Under the pieces are notes generated by a model that made no database searches, had not been told where the DNA came from, and saw only the letters and a list, made by a program, of their open reading frames with translations. From assembly GCF_018687715.1 (NCBI RefSeq), contig NC_056752.1, positions 17,691,501 to 17,755,500 on the forward strand: a DNA stretch of 64,000 nt. The letters are read 5' to 3'. Of the stretch, positions 32,300-45,261 are shown piece after piece. The first letter of the stretch is position 1. The number at the start of each line of letters is the position of its first letter. The translations under genes were made by a program, and so were the position numbers. The DNA comes from Carya illinoinensis. Its lineage: Eukaryota > Streptophyta > Magnoliopsida > Fagales > Juglandaceae.

Positions 32300-34155
32300 C
32301 CTGGATGCTGCATGGTCGTGATTACTAGCTGTGGAGGCCTCAACGCAAAGCAACAAAGTACTCTAGAAAATCCTTTGTTAGACACAGTCATTATAGTTGA
32401 TGTTACATTCAACATTTTTCAATTAGCGCGCAAATCCTATCCATATTATGACAAAATGCCTTTTTGACAATTTCCTCCTCCATCCATACGAGGAACATGG
32501 GTCTGGAATTCTTGATAACCCTGAGTTTTAATTTTCGTGAGGACTAAACTGAAATAGATGTACTTGAGAGCTTGAAGACAAAGTTCAGGTATAAAACAGA
32601 GTAGTAATCAAAATCATCCTATGTTTATGTTTCTAGTCTGATCTATGCAATGAATACTTCAATTTCTTCTCCAAATCACAGATTTGAGATTGAAGTCATA
32701 AGCGAAAACAATCACACAAGAAGTAAAAGTAAATACAATTCACAAATTGATCATCATAAAACCCTCCCCCACTTGCAAGAGAGTTTCCATATATAAATAT
32801 TTTCCCATTCTCTGTCCAAGCTGGAATACCATTTTGGAGGGAGAATATCACAATATTATATGAACCACCCTGCCCTACTAGCGTTATTTGTCTAGAGCTC
32901 TCTAATTTAACGTGGGCATAAGATTTTTTTAAGTTGTTATGCCCATTTGAGAGTCTTCAATGCGAGAGAGTAGACAGATAGAAGAAAGAAGTAGGTGCTA
33001 GCTATAAATACTATAAAATTCAAGTCTTGTGTTTATATTTCTCATATTTGAAGCCCTTCTCAATAATAGAAGTAGCCCTTCTCCATAGAAGTACGCTTTC
33101 ATGTTACTAAAGATGTTTGGAGTAATTTTCGTTCACTAAATCATACTGACGTTATTCGACTTTATCATTTTATAAAAATCAAAATATAATTTCTCTAATT
33201 ATAAAAATGTAAAAATATAGGCACTAATTAAAACAATTAACTCAAAGTAAAACATACCCATAAAATCGATTAGAAATATTAAACGGTCATCTCAGAGCAA
33301 ACGGAAGTTATAATTTACGTTCGGAGATATAAAAACACAAGAAGTAAATTATTAACTACGGACGATAACAACTACCAAATATTTTAGTATCAATGGACAA
33401 TAATCTTACAACCGAGCTCCTTAATTAATTAACTCCTCAACCTCAAATGTTGTTTGGGATGGGACTAGAGAGTTGGTTCAGTTGTGGTATTTATAGGGAA
33501 GGCTTACCACTCATTAAGCATTAGACGCAACCATTACGTGTCATGCTGTAGGGGATCGCTTTAAGCTTTTACTTTTTATAAAACTAAAGTGGTAATGCTT
33601 CCTTGCTTCCATATTCTCGACCTATTTTATTATTATTTATAATAGTTTATTATTATTAATATATTATTTACTACTATTTTATGATCATTCACAAAAAATT
33701 TTATTATTATTTATAAATAATCTGAGATATTTATAGCATCCTAAGAACATTAGTAGTGACTTAGTCAAAAATTGACCAAAGTTTAATTAGAAAATTCACT
33801 TTTAAAAATTTAACTAGCCACATTCATTCTAACCTTTACATTTATTTTAATTTTAATTCTAATTTGAATATTTATTCGTTATTAAGTATTTAACTCTAAT
33901 TACTTGGATTGAATGTTATTTCTTTCACAAATAGGGTTTAGGTTTTGTGAGAAAAGCAAAGAACATTCTTTGTTTTTGTTCTCGGATTGTGAGAAAACAA
34001 AAACCAAATAACATCTACAGGGTTGTGTACAAGAAGGTTGTCAAAATGCATGGCCTTTTGGGACTGGATTATTTATTAATTAATCAAATAAAACACAAGG
34101 AAGGTATCTGGCATCTTGGATGCTTCAGAGATCAGGTTTTTATAAGCTAAGCAAA
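32300..34155. other. Intergenic DNA, no gene recognised
   Basis: Only short ORFs. The 67-codon frame at 33947-34150, just left of the LINE target site, has no recognisable motif. AT-rich remnants near 33590-33730 resemble MITE cores. Polypyrimidine and AT blocks alternate without clear structure. Confidence 0.3.
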
Positions 34156-34327
34156 AGCATTACTTCAACAAGCGGAACTTAGTTTTACTAAAATTGTTTT
34201 TTCCTCTCTCTGCACCTAGAGTAGAGGGTTCTCTTCTCGTCTGAGTACGAGTGTTTTGTCTAGGAATGGAGGAAGATTTGGAGAAAATGTATGAAGTGTC
34301 ATTGTCACTGAGAATGAGAATGAGGAG

Positions 34328-35589
34328 GTGGTGGTGGAGACTAGTAAGGTTGAGGAAGTTCTTGCTCGTGGAGAACATTGTTTAATTATGAAACTGGTTA
34401 CATGGAACCATTATAACCATGAGGCTTTTAACCAAACAATGCGGAAAGTGTGGTGCCCAGTACAAGGTATTAAGTTTCGAGACCTTAATTCAGTTTTTAC
34501 CATGGTTGAGTTTGATGATGTTGGGGATAAATTAAAAGTTTTAAGGGAGGGACCTTGGACTTTTGACAAACAATTGATTCTCATGCAACCGTTTGAAGGG
34601 CATATAAAGACTAATTCACTGCAGATGATCCATGCGGCATTTTGGTTTAGAATATTCAAACTTCTGCTCATGGCCCGCAATGGTTATGTGGGGAATCTCG
34701 TTGGCAGTATGCTTAGTGAAGTTTTAGAGGTGGATTTAGAAATGGGAGAGGTGGAATGGGGTGAGTATATGAGGGTGCGAGTCTAGCTAGATATCACTAA
34801 GCCTCTTCAATGTCAAAAGCGTCTGAAGGTAGGTGAAGGAACATCTTGTTGGGTTCGACTCTCTTATAAGAGATTGCCAAATTATTGTCACTATTGTGGC
34901 ATTATAGGTCATACTCAGAGAGAATGTGAGGTTTGTTCTCAATCAGAGTTGAACTCCGGAAGTTTACCTTATGGGGTTTGGCTCAGATCTGGGTATTCAA
35001 CAGTTCGATCGGGTGTTTCTGGGATGAAATCCACGGTGTTTTCTCCACGGCCAATGAAGGTACTAGTAAATCCGGCAATGGTTGCTGATAGCATAGTGGG
35101 TGTCAAGGAGCAGTTAGGGATAGTTATGGTGACTCAACTCACTAGTAACTGTTCTCCTTTGCAACATGCAACACAGGGACCGAAATTAGCAGAATCAAAG
35201 AAAATTGTGGTTCAACCGTTTTCAGAGGTGGTTCAAGTGGGATCTATTGGATCCTCTAACTTAGGGGACAAGGGAGTTATTGCTGCGGAATCTTTGGCTG
35301 AGGGAGTTGTACCGCAGGAAGGGGGCAGTTGCAGAAGGTGGAGTGTAATCATGTCATTTTGGCTAAGGAAGAGGATCATTTGGTGGATATTCCGGTTGTA
35401 GTAAGTAGTGATTTGGATTTTAGCTCTTCATTGAATAGGCCCATGACAGCTATACAATCAGGTTTTCTAATTAAAACTGAGACGGCTCGGGTTGCTCTTC
35501 AGAAAGGGCCCAAAGCCCACTTTACTTTCAATTCATCTACCTTGATTGTGCATTTGGGAGTTTCTACAATTGGTGAAGACTTTTCATAG
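34328..35589 (+). pseudogene. LINE ORF1 relic (DUF4283 + CCHC zinc knuckle)
   Basis: 34328-34786 reads LVTWNHYNHEAFNQTMRKVW, VEFDDVGDKLKVLREGPWTF and DKQLILMQPF, the DUF4283 domain of plant LINE ORF1 proteins, presumed to bind the element RNA. After a TAG at 34786, the knuckle CHYCGIIGHTQREC appears in 34874-35401 (CX2CX4HX4C complete). A low-complexity tail follows in two frames to 35589. The reading-frame breaks show it is dead. Confidence 0.8.
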
Positions 35590-35711
35590 GGGAATTCTAG
35601 TGGGCTAAAGGGAAAGGTTTAGTGGTTTTCAAGGAGAACATCAACAGGCGGAAGAAGTGTCATGGGCCGAGGACCTTGCTTTCTGAGATATTAGCAGCCC
35701 CGCCAGACCTC

Positions 35712-38700
35712 ATGAAACTTCTCAGCTGGAATCCCCGTGGGCCTGGGAACCCACGGGGTATTCAAAATCTTCATGCTCTTCTAACGAGGGAAGTTCCCGA
35801 CATGCTTTTCTTGCAAGAAACCAGGTTGAAAGCTTGCCAGTGGAGTCTCTGTAAGTATAAGCTCAGTTTTTTGAACTGTTTTGTGGTTGATGCTATTGGA
35901 CGTAGCGGTGGTTTGACTCTGTTATGGAAAAATGAGATTGATTTAAAATTTTGAATTACTCTTTGCATCATATTCATGCTGAGATAGGTTTAACTAATGT
36001 TGAGGGGGGAAAAAGTTTAATTACAGGGGTGTATGGTCATCCTCAAGTTGATCGTAGGGAAGAAGTGTGGTCTGTGATTAAATGTTTGGGTTTAAGGGTG
36101 TGCTGTCCTTGGTTGGTGTTTGGGGATTTTAAATCCTCTTTCAATCTGAAAAATGAGGGGGTAATTTACGAAGTGAATGGCAATTACGGGGTTTTCGTGC
36201 TGTTTTGGAACAGGGTGGGCTACGTGATCTTGGGTTTTCTGGAGTTCCTTTTACTTGGTGTAATAAAAGAGAAGGGGTTGGGGTTATTAGTGAGCGGTTG
36301 GACAGGTTCTTGGGAAACTTTGCTTGGTGTGAATTGTTTCGTAATCTACGAGTTCAACATGGTGTAGCAGTCTATTCTGACCATATTCCTTTTATGATTA
36401 GATACTAATGGTGGATGTGTTCAAAGTAGAGGGATAAGACCATTTCGATTTGAGGCAATGTGGGTGGGTGAGAGAGAGTGCACCAATCTTGTGGAGCAAG
36501 CTTGGAGTGAAGGGGATGGGATTAATTCTTTGAGCCAGGTTATGAACTGTATTTCTCACTGTTCTTATGATTTAGCTAGATGGAATAAGGGATCCTTTGG
36601 TCATGTTCAAAATGAGTTGGCTGCTGCTCAAATGAGGTTGAAAGACCTCCAAGTCTTTGATCCTACTTACCAGCAAAGTTCCTCTCATAAATTGGCTCGG
36701 AAGGATGTCCAAAAGTGGCTTGAGAGAGATTATGTGGAAGCAAAGGTCACTGGTTTTGTGGCTTAGAGAAGGAGACAGTAACTCTCGGTTTTTTGATAGC
36801 AAAGCTACTATTCGAAGATGAAAAAATAGAATACATCAATTGCGAGATGAGAGTGGTATATGGAAGGAAGGGGTGCAGATGGAAAATCTCAATGTGGATT
36901 ATTTTCAAAATTTATTCTCAGTAACAGATCAGGTTGAAATGAAAGATATATTGTCAGGGGTAGAGGTTAAGGTCACTGAGTAGATGAATGAGGAGTTGAT
37001 CAGGCCTTATGTGGCAGAGGAAGGGGAAGCGGCAATTAAGCAAATGCATCATTCTAAGGCTCCAGGACCGGATGGTATGTCTCATGTTTTTTATTAGAAA
37101 TATTGGGTGTGATTGGTAAATCATTTATTCTTTTTGTTTTAAATGCCTTGAATTATGGTGATTTTTCTAGGGATTTGAATATCCTCTTATCACTTTAATC
37201 CCTAAGAGGAATGATCCCTCTACAATGGCTGACTTTAGACCAATTAGTCTTTGTAATGTATTATAAAAGATTCTCTCTAAATGCATTGCAAATAGACTTA
37301 AGAGAATTTTGCAATTGGTGATTTTAGAATCTCAATGTGCATTTGTACTGGGTCGACATATTACTAATAATGTTTTGGTTTCTTATGAGCTATTACATTA
37401 TCTTCGGTCTAAGAGAGCTAGAAAAAAAGGTTTTATGTCCTTTAAGCTTGATATGAGTAAAGCGTATGATCGGGTTGAGTGGGTGTTTTTTGGTTAAGAT
37501 GATGATTTCGCTTGGTTTTTCACAAAAGTTGGTTGATCTTATCATGAAATGTGTCTCTATGTCATTTTTAGTTCTTGTTAATGGGAGCCCAAAGGGACTA
37601 ATTGTTCCTACTCATGGTCTTAGGCAAGGAGATCCTCTGTCTCCTTACTTGTTTTTGTTCTGTACGGAAGGCTTGATTAGTTTGCTAAGACAAAATTCTG
37701 GTCAGGGTTTTGTAGAGGGGGTGAAAATTTGTAGAGGAGCTTCCAAGTGTGAATCATTTATTATTTGCTGATGATAGTGTGATTTTCCGCAAAGCTAATG
37801 TTCCTACAAATGTGAAGATTCAGTCCCTTTTGGCAGAGTATGAGAAAGCATTTGGTCAATATATATAAAAAAAAAACATCTATGGTTTTTAGTAGGAATG
37901 TGGAGGAGAATTTGAGGGCTGAAATTACGTCTATGTGGGGGTGGGAGTAATGTACAGCAGCATGAGAAATATTTAGGCATATCTCCTATGGTTGGTAGAT
38001 CAAAATAGAAAGCATTTTCAGAAAATTAAGCAGAGGTTATGGCAAAAGCTTCAAGGGTGGAAAGGTACTATGTTATCACAAGGTGGACGAGAGGTTCTCC
38101 TAAAAGCTGTGGCAATGTCTATCCTGACATATGCTATGAGCTGTTTTTTGTTTCCACAAAACTTGTGCCATGAGATGGAGATGATGATGGCTTGTTTTTG
38201 TGGGGGAATCAATCTCAAGGGCAGAAAATTCAATGGGTAAGGTGGGAGAGGTTATGTAATTCTAAGTTTAGAGGTGGAATGGGGTTTAAATATCTTCATG
38301 ATTTTAATTTGGCTCTTTTTGCAAAACAGGTTTGGCATTTGTTAACTAATGAGACTTCTCTCCTTCATAGGATGTTTAAAGCCCGATATTTTCCTAAGAG
38401 TTCTTTATTTGATGCAAAAATTGGTTTTAATTCCTCCTATGTTTGGAAAGGAATCTTCAATTCCCTAAGTTTGTTGAAATCTGGTTATATGTGGAGAGTG
38501 GGTAATGGGGAGGAGGTAAGTGTTTTTCATGACCATTGGATTCAGGGAATTCAATGGGAGGAAATTCAAGAAGCTATGACAAATGGTTCTGATTTGAATC
38601 AAAGTGTAAATACTCTGATAGACGTAGATATTGGATGGTGGAATGCGGATGCATTGAGAACTTTCTTCAATCCAAGGATAGTGAATCAAATTTTGAAATT

Positions 38701-39765
38701 GCAGGTGTTAGTGTCTCAGCAGGATTCTTGGTATTGGGTTTCTGAAAAGAGTGGTATTTATTCAATTCGAAGTGGGTATAAGATGCTACAGGTAGCCAAG
38801 ACTCAGATTGAAGGTGAGGGATCTAGAGTACATTAGTTCTCTTCTTTTTGGAAATGTTTTTGGCATTTGAAACTTCCTCACAAGTTGGAGGGCTTGTAAT
38901 AAGTCTTTGCCAACTTTCCATAATCTTTTGAAGAAAGGGGTTGAAGTGGATGCTGCCCATGCTTTGTTCCTTTGTTCTATTGTTTAGCTGTAAAAAATAT
39001 TTGCTTACAATATGTGCCTTTGCTAAATGATTTAGCCTTTGAAATGACTTTTTGGAATTTAGCTATGACAGTAAAGGAAAAAGGGGGTGGGGATGGCGGG
39101 ATTCTTCTTACTTTTATTGCTATGGCTTGGGGAGTGTGGTATAGGAGAAACCAATTTATTTATGAAAATACTGCACATAGTGTGATCAATGTAATTAATG
39201 GTGCGTTGTCATTGTTGTCTGACTTTAGAAAAGTGCAGATTTTTTATGGCCATAGTAAGGCAATTCAAAAGGTGTTAAGTTGGTCCTCTCCCCCGCTTGA
39301 TTATCTTAAGATGAATGTTGATGGTGCCAATTTCTTTAATCTATAGCAAGCGGGTGTTGGGGTCATCCTTAGGGACCACCAAGGGAATGTTATTGCAGCT
39401 TGTAGTAAACCTGAAGGTGAGGTATCATCTCCAAAATTTATTGAAGCAATTGCGGTGCTAAGGGGTTTACAGATTTGTTCTCAATGGGGTATTCCAAAGC
39501 TGATGGTAGAAACAGATTGCCTTTTTCTTGTGAACATATTGAATTCAGCTGATGATATTTTCATAGATTTGCCTTCATCATTGCAGATATTAAAAGATTA
39601 ATGCATGGCTTTCAAGAGGTGCAATTTCTGCATGTTAGTAGGTAAGGGAATAGTGTGGCTCATCTGTTGGCGAGAAAGGCTTGTAATTTTCCAGATATGG
39701 TGTTATGGTCTGACTGTCCTTACTTTGTATCTCAAGCTGTTTGGCTTGATAAGTAATCTCTTGTA
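35712..39765 (+). pseudogene. LINE ORF2 relic (endonuclease, RT, zf-RVT, RNase H)
   Basis: It starts at ATG 35712 with MKLLSWNPRGPGNPRGIQ. The endonuclease-type fold follows: FLQETRL, PWLVFGDFKSSFN and FSGVPFTWCN, then RLDRFLGN and a SDH motif near 36385. RT: HHSKAPGPDGM (37050), FRPISLCN, FKLDMSKAYDRVEW (37440), HGLRQGDPLSPYLFLF (37615) and FADDS (about 37768), the RT catalytic box. The zf-RVT region is near 38190-38830 and RNase H near 39290-39600 (MNVDGA; VETDC). Stops and frameshifts occur roughly every few hundred bases, so no product is expected. The active-site residues themselves are still readable. Confidence 0.85.
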
Positions 39766-39849
39766 AGGACTTGATTTTTTTAATAAAATGTGGTTTTTTT
39801 TATCAAAAAAAAAAAAAAAAAGCATTGCTTCAACAAGATTGCCCTCCAT

Positions 39850-40445
39850 TAGGGGTGTAACCGGTCCGGTTCGGTCCAGTTTTAAACAAAATTTAGAATC
39901 AAATCGGTATGTACCGATTTTGTATTTTCAAAAACCGATTACGCACTAGTTACCCCCTTAAACTGGTACGTCCAATTTTACTAGTTCCGGTCCGGTTCAG
40001 TCCGGTTTTAATATGTTATGTATATTAGTATTACTAATGCATTTATAAAAAAAAATATATTGAGAATTTATTAGGCAATAAAATGTATTTAATATATATA
40101 TTTTATATTTAAAACATATGATTAAATAAATATACATGTTTAAGATTAAAATGTTATGTTATAAATTATAAAATATTATTTCATACATAATTATATATAT
40201 TATATATAAAAAATTATATATAATATAAAATATATTATATATAATATTAAAAATTAATAATATATATAATATGTGAACTGGTCCAGTGTTGAAAAATGTA
40301 AAACCGATTGCAGATCAGATTTGACTGGTTTTTAAAATAAAGGAACCGATTCCGGACCAAATCGGTTGAAAGTCGGACCAAACCAACATGTCTGGTCAGG
40401 TCCAGGCTAGTTTTTCAGTTTCTCGATTTATTTTTTACACCCGTA
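39850..40445. mobile_element. Non-autonomous hAT element (596 bp)
   Basis: The terminal inverted repeats TAGGGGTGTAAC and the complement of TTACACCCGTA differ at one position. It is flanked by 8-bp duplications, CCCTCCAT (39842-39849) and CCCTCTAT (40446-40453), with one mismatch. Subterminal CCGGTCCGGTTCGGTCC motifs recur in inverted form towards the right end, and the centre is a long AT palindrome-rich block (about 40020-40280). An 8-bp duplication is the hAT hallmark. No ORF. Confidence 0.85.
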
Positions 40446-40734
40446 CCCTCTATCTGGAAGGAATATTTTATGGCTAAAATATGAATTGGCCAGCAATATG
40501 CTCTAACAAACACTAGGTTATTGTTGGGTAGTTGGCATCATGGCCCTATTTTGTACATTTAAAACGGCTACTCGACACGGCCCGACTCGAAAAAAATCAG
40601 GTTGGAAGCGGACATTTCCAACCTCTCTTATGGAGGCTGGGTCTCATGCCATCTGAGCCACATGCTCTTGGCGATAGCTTGTCGGTTCGGGAAATTACAA
40701 ATTAACCGAATATTGTATGAACATACTTGAAACG

Positions 40735-41027
40735 GCGCCGTTGAGCAACTTCATTCTTCCCGAATCCCATCTCGTCTCTTCTTTCTCACTCCGAGTCTCC
40801 GACGCCCCTTCTTCACTCTCCCTGACTCTTCGTCTCCCAGCGGGCCAGCTCTTCTCAGCCTCTCACACAGATTCATAGTCTCGACTCCAAGCTCCATCTT
40901 AGTCCTCGACTCTGCCAACCTCCGTGGAGCGCCGTTCTCTCTGTTTCGACTCTCAAGCTCCAGCCTCCCTCATTCTCTCAGTTGCATCTCAGCTCCCTTG
41001 TATCTCTCACAGTCCTACACCTTTGTG
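40735..41027 (+). other. 5' leader exon of a hAT relic, ending at a splice donor
   Basis: Pyrimidine-rich, ORF-poor DNA starting near AAACGGCGCCGTT and ending CTTTGTG|GTACGT at 41027/41028. This looks like a transcribed 5' UTR exon followed by an intron. It is linked to the transposase relic downstream by position only. Confidence 0.35.
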
Positions 41028-42373
41028 GTACGTATCTCTCGCTTGCTCTCTCAGTATCTCTCTCTGAACTGTTAGGTTTAGGGTTTGTGGGAAACGAGTA
41101 TTTGTGGGAAAATGGGGATTTGAGATTCTTGGTTTAAACGTGTTTTGTGGGTGTTCATATTCGAAGGGTTCTTTGATGTTGGTTTTTTTGTTGTTGGTAA
41201 CATTATATTTCAAATTCATTTCTCCTAAGTTATCCCCAAGTTATGGAATAAAATGGGGGAATTTTAACTGTTCTTTCTGGAGCCACTTGGCTAGACCGTT
41301 CTCTTCTGTTCCATTGCAAATCAAACAGGCTTTTATGTGTCTATAATGTTAAATATTTCAATCTGGGTATCAACGTATGATGAAAAAAAATGTCTAACAG
41401 TAGTCCTGCATATCTGATATTTGAAGCCCTACATTTCTCTTCTTTCTTGGTTTTAACCGAAATTTGTGTAAGATAGTAGTAAAAAGGAGTTTGTTGCATC
41501 CCTTTAATTATGAAAGCTATCACAGTTCACACTCCCTAGTTGTGCAGGACGAACCCCTTTTCGTTCAATTTACAAATATAGTTGTAATTTGAGAGAGAGA
41601 GGGAGGACCGAGTATGCCGGCTTTGCTTCTCTATGACGCCATATCTTCTACTGTCACATTATATTATTATGGATAATTAAGTCTCATAAAGAAATATCAC
41701 CCCCTCCTATTCGTGCTATTAATATAGGTAAAAATACTAGAATAGTTCTTGTAGTTTTGCTGTATAACAGATCATTGGTCTCTACACTCTAATTTGAACC
41801 TTTTTTTTACTTGGATCATTTTGTCCTCACCGTTTCTTCATCATCAATGGTGGAGTGACAACTATATAAAAAATAATAATTAAGCAAAAATTAAAAACAA
41901 AAAACAAAAAATCCTATCTTGAACGTACAAACTAGGCATTTACTAAACAACCTTACAAGAATCAAATTAATACAGTAGCTCTTCACAATTGAATATGTGT
42001 ATATATATATATATATATTCCTTTTTTTTTAGCCTTCACATGATCTGATTGTGCACCTTAAAGAGGACATATATATGCTCCATAGAATAAAGTGATGGTC
42101 TTAATCATTTGCACAACTCAGGCTGTATTTTGCCACAGGATATGCTTCTTCAAGATTGTTATAAATAATGGATCTCTAGGACATAACTCTCCAAGCATGC
42201 AAGTACCAGTGCAATTGCATTAAGGGCAGATTCACCATTGTCAGAGATAAGATAATACAAAAAAAAAAAAAAAACTAGATTTATGTCAACATGAGGCTTC
42301 TTGGGCTTTTTTTAAAAAAACTTATGTTTGGTTGGGAGACTATTATTCATAACCCATTCTCGGTTATGCTCTA
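41028..42373 (+). other. Intron-like or decayed interior of the hAT relic
   Basis: No coding match to a transposase. Contains a (TA)n tract (about 42001-42020) and AT-rich segments. Most of the transposase (BED finger and catalytic core) would be expected here and is missing, so an internal deletion is likely. Confidence 0.3.
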
Positions 42374-42878
42374 TTGCTTCCTACTTCCATTCATAATTAT
42401 GAGCTTGTTGCACGACTAAGGGGAATCATTGAGCGGTTGTATAATCAATATTTAAGTATGGGCCAACCAAGTACTGGTGAGACTCAAAGCAACGCTTTTT
42501 ACGTTGTTGAGGATGATCTCTTTAGTAGGTATCACCACAATCAAGCATCAAAATGTATTATAGAGTCTAAATCAGAATAGATAATTATTTCATGGGAGGC
42601 CTTGAAGGATTGACACCCGCCTTTGATATTCTAATGTGGTGGAAGGTTAACTCAAGCAAATATCCGATCATTGCCAATATAACATGGGATGTGTTGGCTA
42701 TTCCCATCTCTACTATTGCTTCTGCGTCGGCATCCAATGTTAGATTCATTTCGAAGCTCCTTGGGCCCAAAAATAGTTGAAGCTCTTATTTGTGCTCAAA
42801 CTTGGCTGAAAGCTCTCTCCATTAATTATGACTCCCAAGACTTGATGGAAGATGTCGAAAGCTATAAGCTAGAAAATG
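42374..42878 (+). pseudogene. hAT transposase C-terminus (dimerisation domain) relic
   Basis: The frame from 42585 reads MGGLEGLTPAFDILMWWKVN, then SSKYPIIANITWDVLAIPIS and TIASAS. After a small frameshift near 42740 it continues FRSSLGPKIVEALICAQTWL. This is the Dimer_Tnp_hAT motif series (W..N...YP.L...A.D.L.IP.S...SE...S followed by L.P..VEALIC...W). The conserved Glu in 'ASESA' is Ala here. The frame upstream (42374-42580, YELVARLRGIIERLYNQYLS) fits the preceding region. A donor-like GT follows at 42879. Dead because of the frameshift and missing N-terminal parts. Confidence 0.8.
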
Positions 42879-45256
42879 GTAAGACCTATTTTGAAATATC
42901 ATATATTTTCATGTATTTAATAATTGTATTTTTAACATAATTTTTTTCTTCAAGTAGAGATGATTTTGAATAATGTTTTGAATATAGACAGTTGAAGAAT
43001 ACGATTATTTTGAATAATTGTATTGGCTGTAGTTTGGTGGAAGTGGAGGATTGAGTTCTGGAAGTAACGCAGTGAAATATTGGGGATGTTAGTGATTGGC
43101 ATTTACACATGTAGCTATAGTTTGGTGGAGGTTTTAATGGTAATTTTAGCGAAGATAAGGAACTGCTAGTGCTCGAAGAGGCAGTGTTCGTGTTTTGTTT
43201 TTAATACACTAACTCATAATGCTCTTTTGGTGTTGTCTTTGCAGTATGTGCTCTGCTATGTGGGGTGGATGTTCTCCTACAATTTTTGGATGTGGGTTGT
43301 TGTATTAATTAGTGGGATGAAACAATGATCATTGATTCATTATGGTTAATTAATGTCTTCTCTTTTCTGAGTAAAGTAATTTGGAAAATATTAGTGATAT
43401 TCTACTAGCTGTTTCTTGTAAAAGATTAAGGCATTTAGATAGTTTTTCATGGGTAACGTTTGGGTCAAGGCATTTTTTTTTTTTTTTTTTTGTGTGAACA
43501 GGCAATTATTTGTTGACAAGGTAGTGAGAGTCTCTTTTTGCGTGGATCCTTTACCCACTGATCATTACCGTTATGTTAGAAACATGGTTCTCATTCACAG
43601 AATGCATTATTTTATAATTTGTATTGTTTATGAGTACCAGTTTATTAAGCAAACCGCATGTTGCTATAATGATCACTTATTCACTTGTAAAGGCATAGGA
43701 AAATGTATATATATAATGGGGAATGCACGATTTCGCCCGAAACTGTTTTAGGTTCGGTTAATCGGGTAAGAGTGAAAATTTGGGAATTTTTGTTCATAAT
43801 TGTTTGATTTCAGGTCGGGTCGGGTGTACAGTATCACCCACTTGAAACTTAGACAGTTGAGTCTAATATATAAACAGCAAATTCTAAAATTACTAAACTT
43901 ATTTTAACTCAAAATCCGTTTATATGCGAAACTTATAATATTTTTTAACTTTTCATGAATACAACTAAATTAATCTTAGGTGAATTTTACAAAATTCATT
44001 CCATAATCTAAACTTATATCAATTCAATTTAACATCCAAACGGGGCTAAACTCTTTCCTAAAGTTAGGTTTGACGATAGCGAGTAGCAATTTGTTTAGAT
44101 TAATTTTACAATTAGTATTTTTAATTTTATTAATTTATTAAAATTCTTTAGGTTTTGAAATCTAAAGATTAGTTCTTTCAGTTAAGACTAACACGTGAAC
44201 CATCTTATTAAAATAAATACTTTTAATTTTTTATTTGTTACAAAAGAGATAAACCATTTTTTTAAAATTAAAAAACAATAATGAAACAAAAATATATTTA
44301 TTTATTTATATAAAAAAACCTTAAAAAATCCGTCATCTGGTGGAATGGGAAGGGAGATTTCCCCTTCACCAAATGCGCTTCTTTAATATATATATATATA
44401 TATATTCATATTTTTAAGATTTGTAGCATTGATTTTTAAAAAGTTGGAATTAGTTAATAAATATTTTTTATTTAAAAAATGTTTATGGTTTTAAAATTCT
44501 TAACTTTCTAAATAGTTAATTAATTAATTTTTCTTGGATTATTTAATAAAGTTTATGTAACTCTTTTTGAATTAGTTAACAAATAAGAAATTGCGTCACT
44601 TCGAGAGTGAGAAGTCTCCAAGAAATCAGAAGCAAGAAGAAGAACTTTTCGCTAACAATTTGCATAAAATAAAAATGATAATGATAGACGTATTACTCCT
44701 TTATTATTGTTTACTTTTTATTTTATTATTTTAATTAATTTTTGAATTAATGATTAAAGAAGTAGCTATTAATTAAATTACATATTTTTTTAATTTTATT
44801 TTAATGACTAAAGATGATTAAAAAAAAAAAAAAGACTACGTATCTGACTGACGTCTCTAACAAACTCCTGTGAAATGACTTACAAACCCTCAGGTATTAA
44901 CCAATAGGAAATTAACTACGTATAGACTAATAAAGTAAATAGCAAGATGCATGCTTCAGATCGTTTGCTTTTCTTCTTAATGCGTTGGCACCATCTACAC
45001 CCTTCATGAGATCAACGGCATCTTTATTCCCACGTAAGCTTCTTCTGCTAATAACCCAACTCCAGACCTATCACTCTGACCTTTCAGCCTCCTCTACAAC
45101 CCGACGTGTAACAGTTCATTTGCTTTATATTTTTCTTTGTTTTTATATTTTTTCTTTTTAAAATAATTCTGGATCCTTATTATAAATAGAGGCACTTAAT
45201 GTTAGAAAAATGAATAAAACAATAGTGATAAAGGGAGGAAGAAAGCATTGACGGGG
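42879..45256. other. AT-rich DNA; 3' end of the hAT relic then spacer
   Basis: An acceptor-like TTTGCAG (about 43237-43243) may mark a last non-coding exon of the hAT gene. Poly(T) lies at about 43474-43491. A GC-richer patch (43725-43860; CGGGTCGGGTCGGGTGT) may be a transposon end but could not be paired. (TA)n at about 44384-44405. From 44600 on there are only AT-rich blocks and a short purine-rich stretch next to the Gypsy target site. No gene seen. Confidence 0.35.
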
Positions 45257-45261
45257 AGAAG

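Larger units (their letters stand above)
34173..39820 (+). mobile_element. Full-length but inactive L1-type LINE (~5.65 kb)
   Basis: It is flanked by a 17-bp target duplication with one mismatch: AGCATTACTTCAACAAG (34156-34172) and AGCATTGCTTCAACAAG (39821-39837). It ends in a poly(A) run of about 16 A (39805-39821). The order is ORF1 (DUF4283 plus zinc knuckle), then ORF2 with endonuclease, reverse transcriptase, zf-RVT and a C-terminal RNase H. This is a common architecture of plant L1 elements. Frameshifts and stops run through both ORFs. Confidence 0.92.

Noticed and set aside
32197..32415. Reverse-strand peptide MNPLIY resembling the end of animal olfactory receptors (NPLIYS)
   Set aside because: The continuation (TQGNLEALEQY, NTILYI, CSSLLVKANAEYD) fits plant ankyrin-repeat proteins; the short match to receptors is chance.
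41104..41346. 80-codon ORF after the GTACGT donor
   Set aside because: Falls in intron-like sequence, shows no motif, and an overlapping antisense ORF is equally open.
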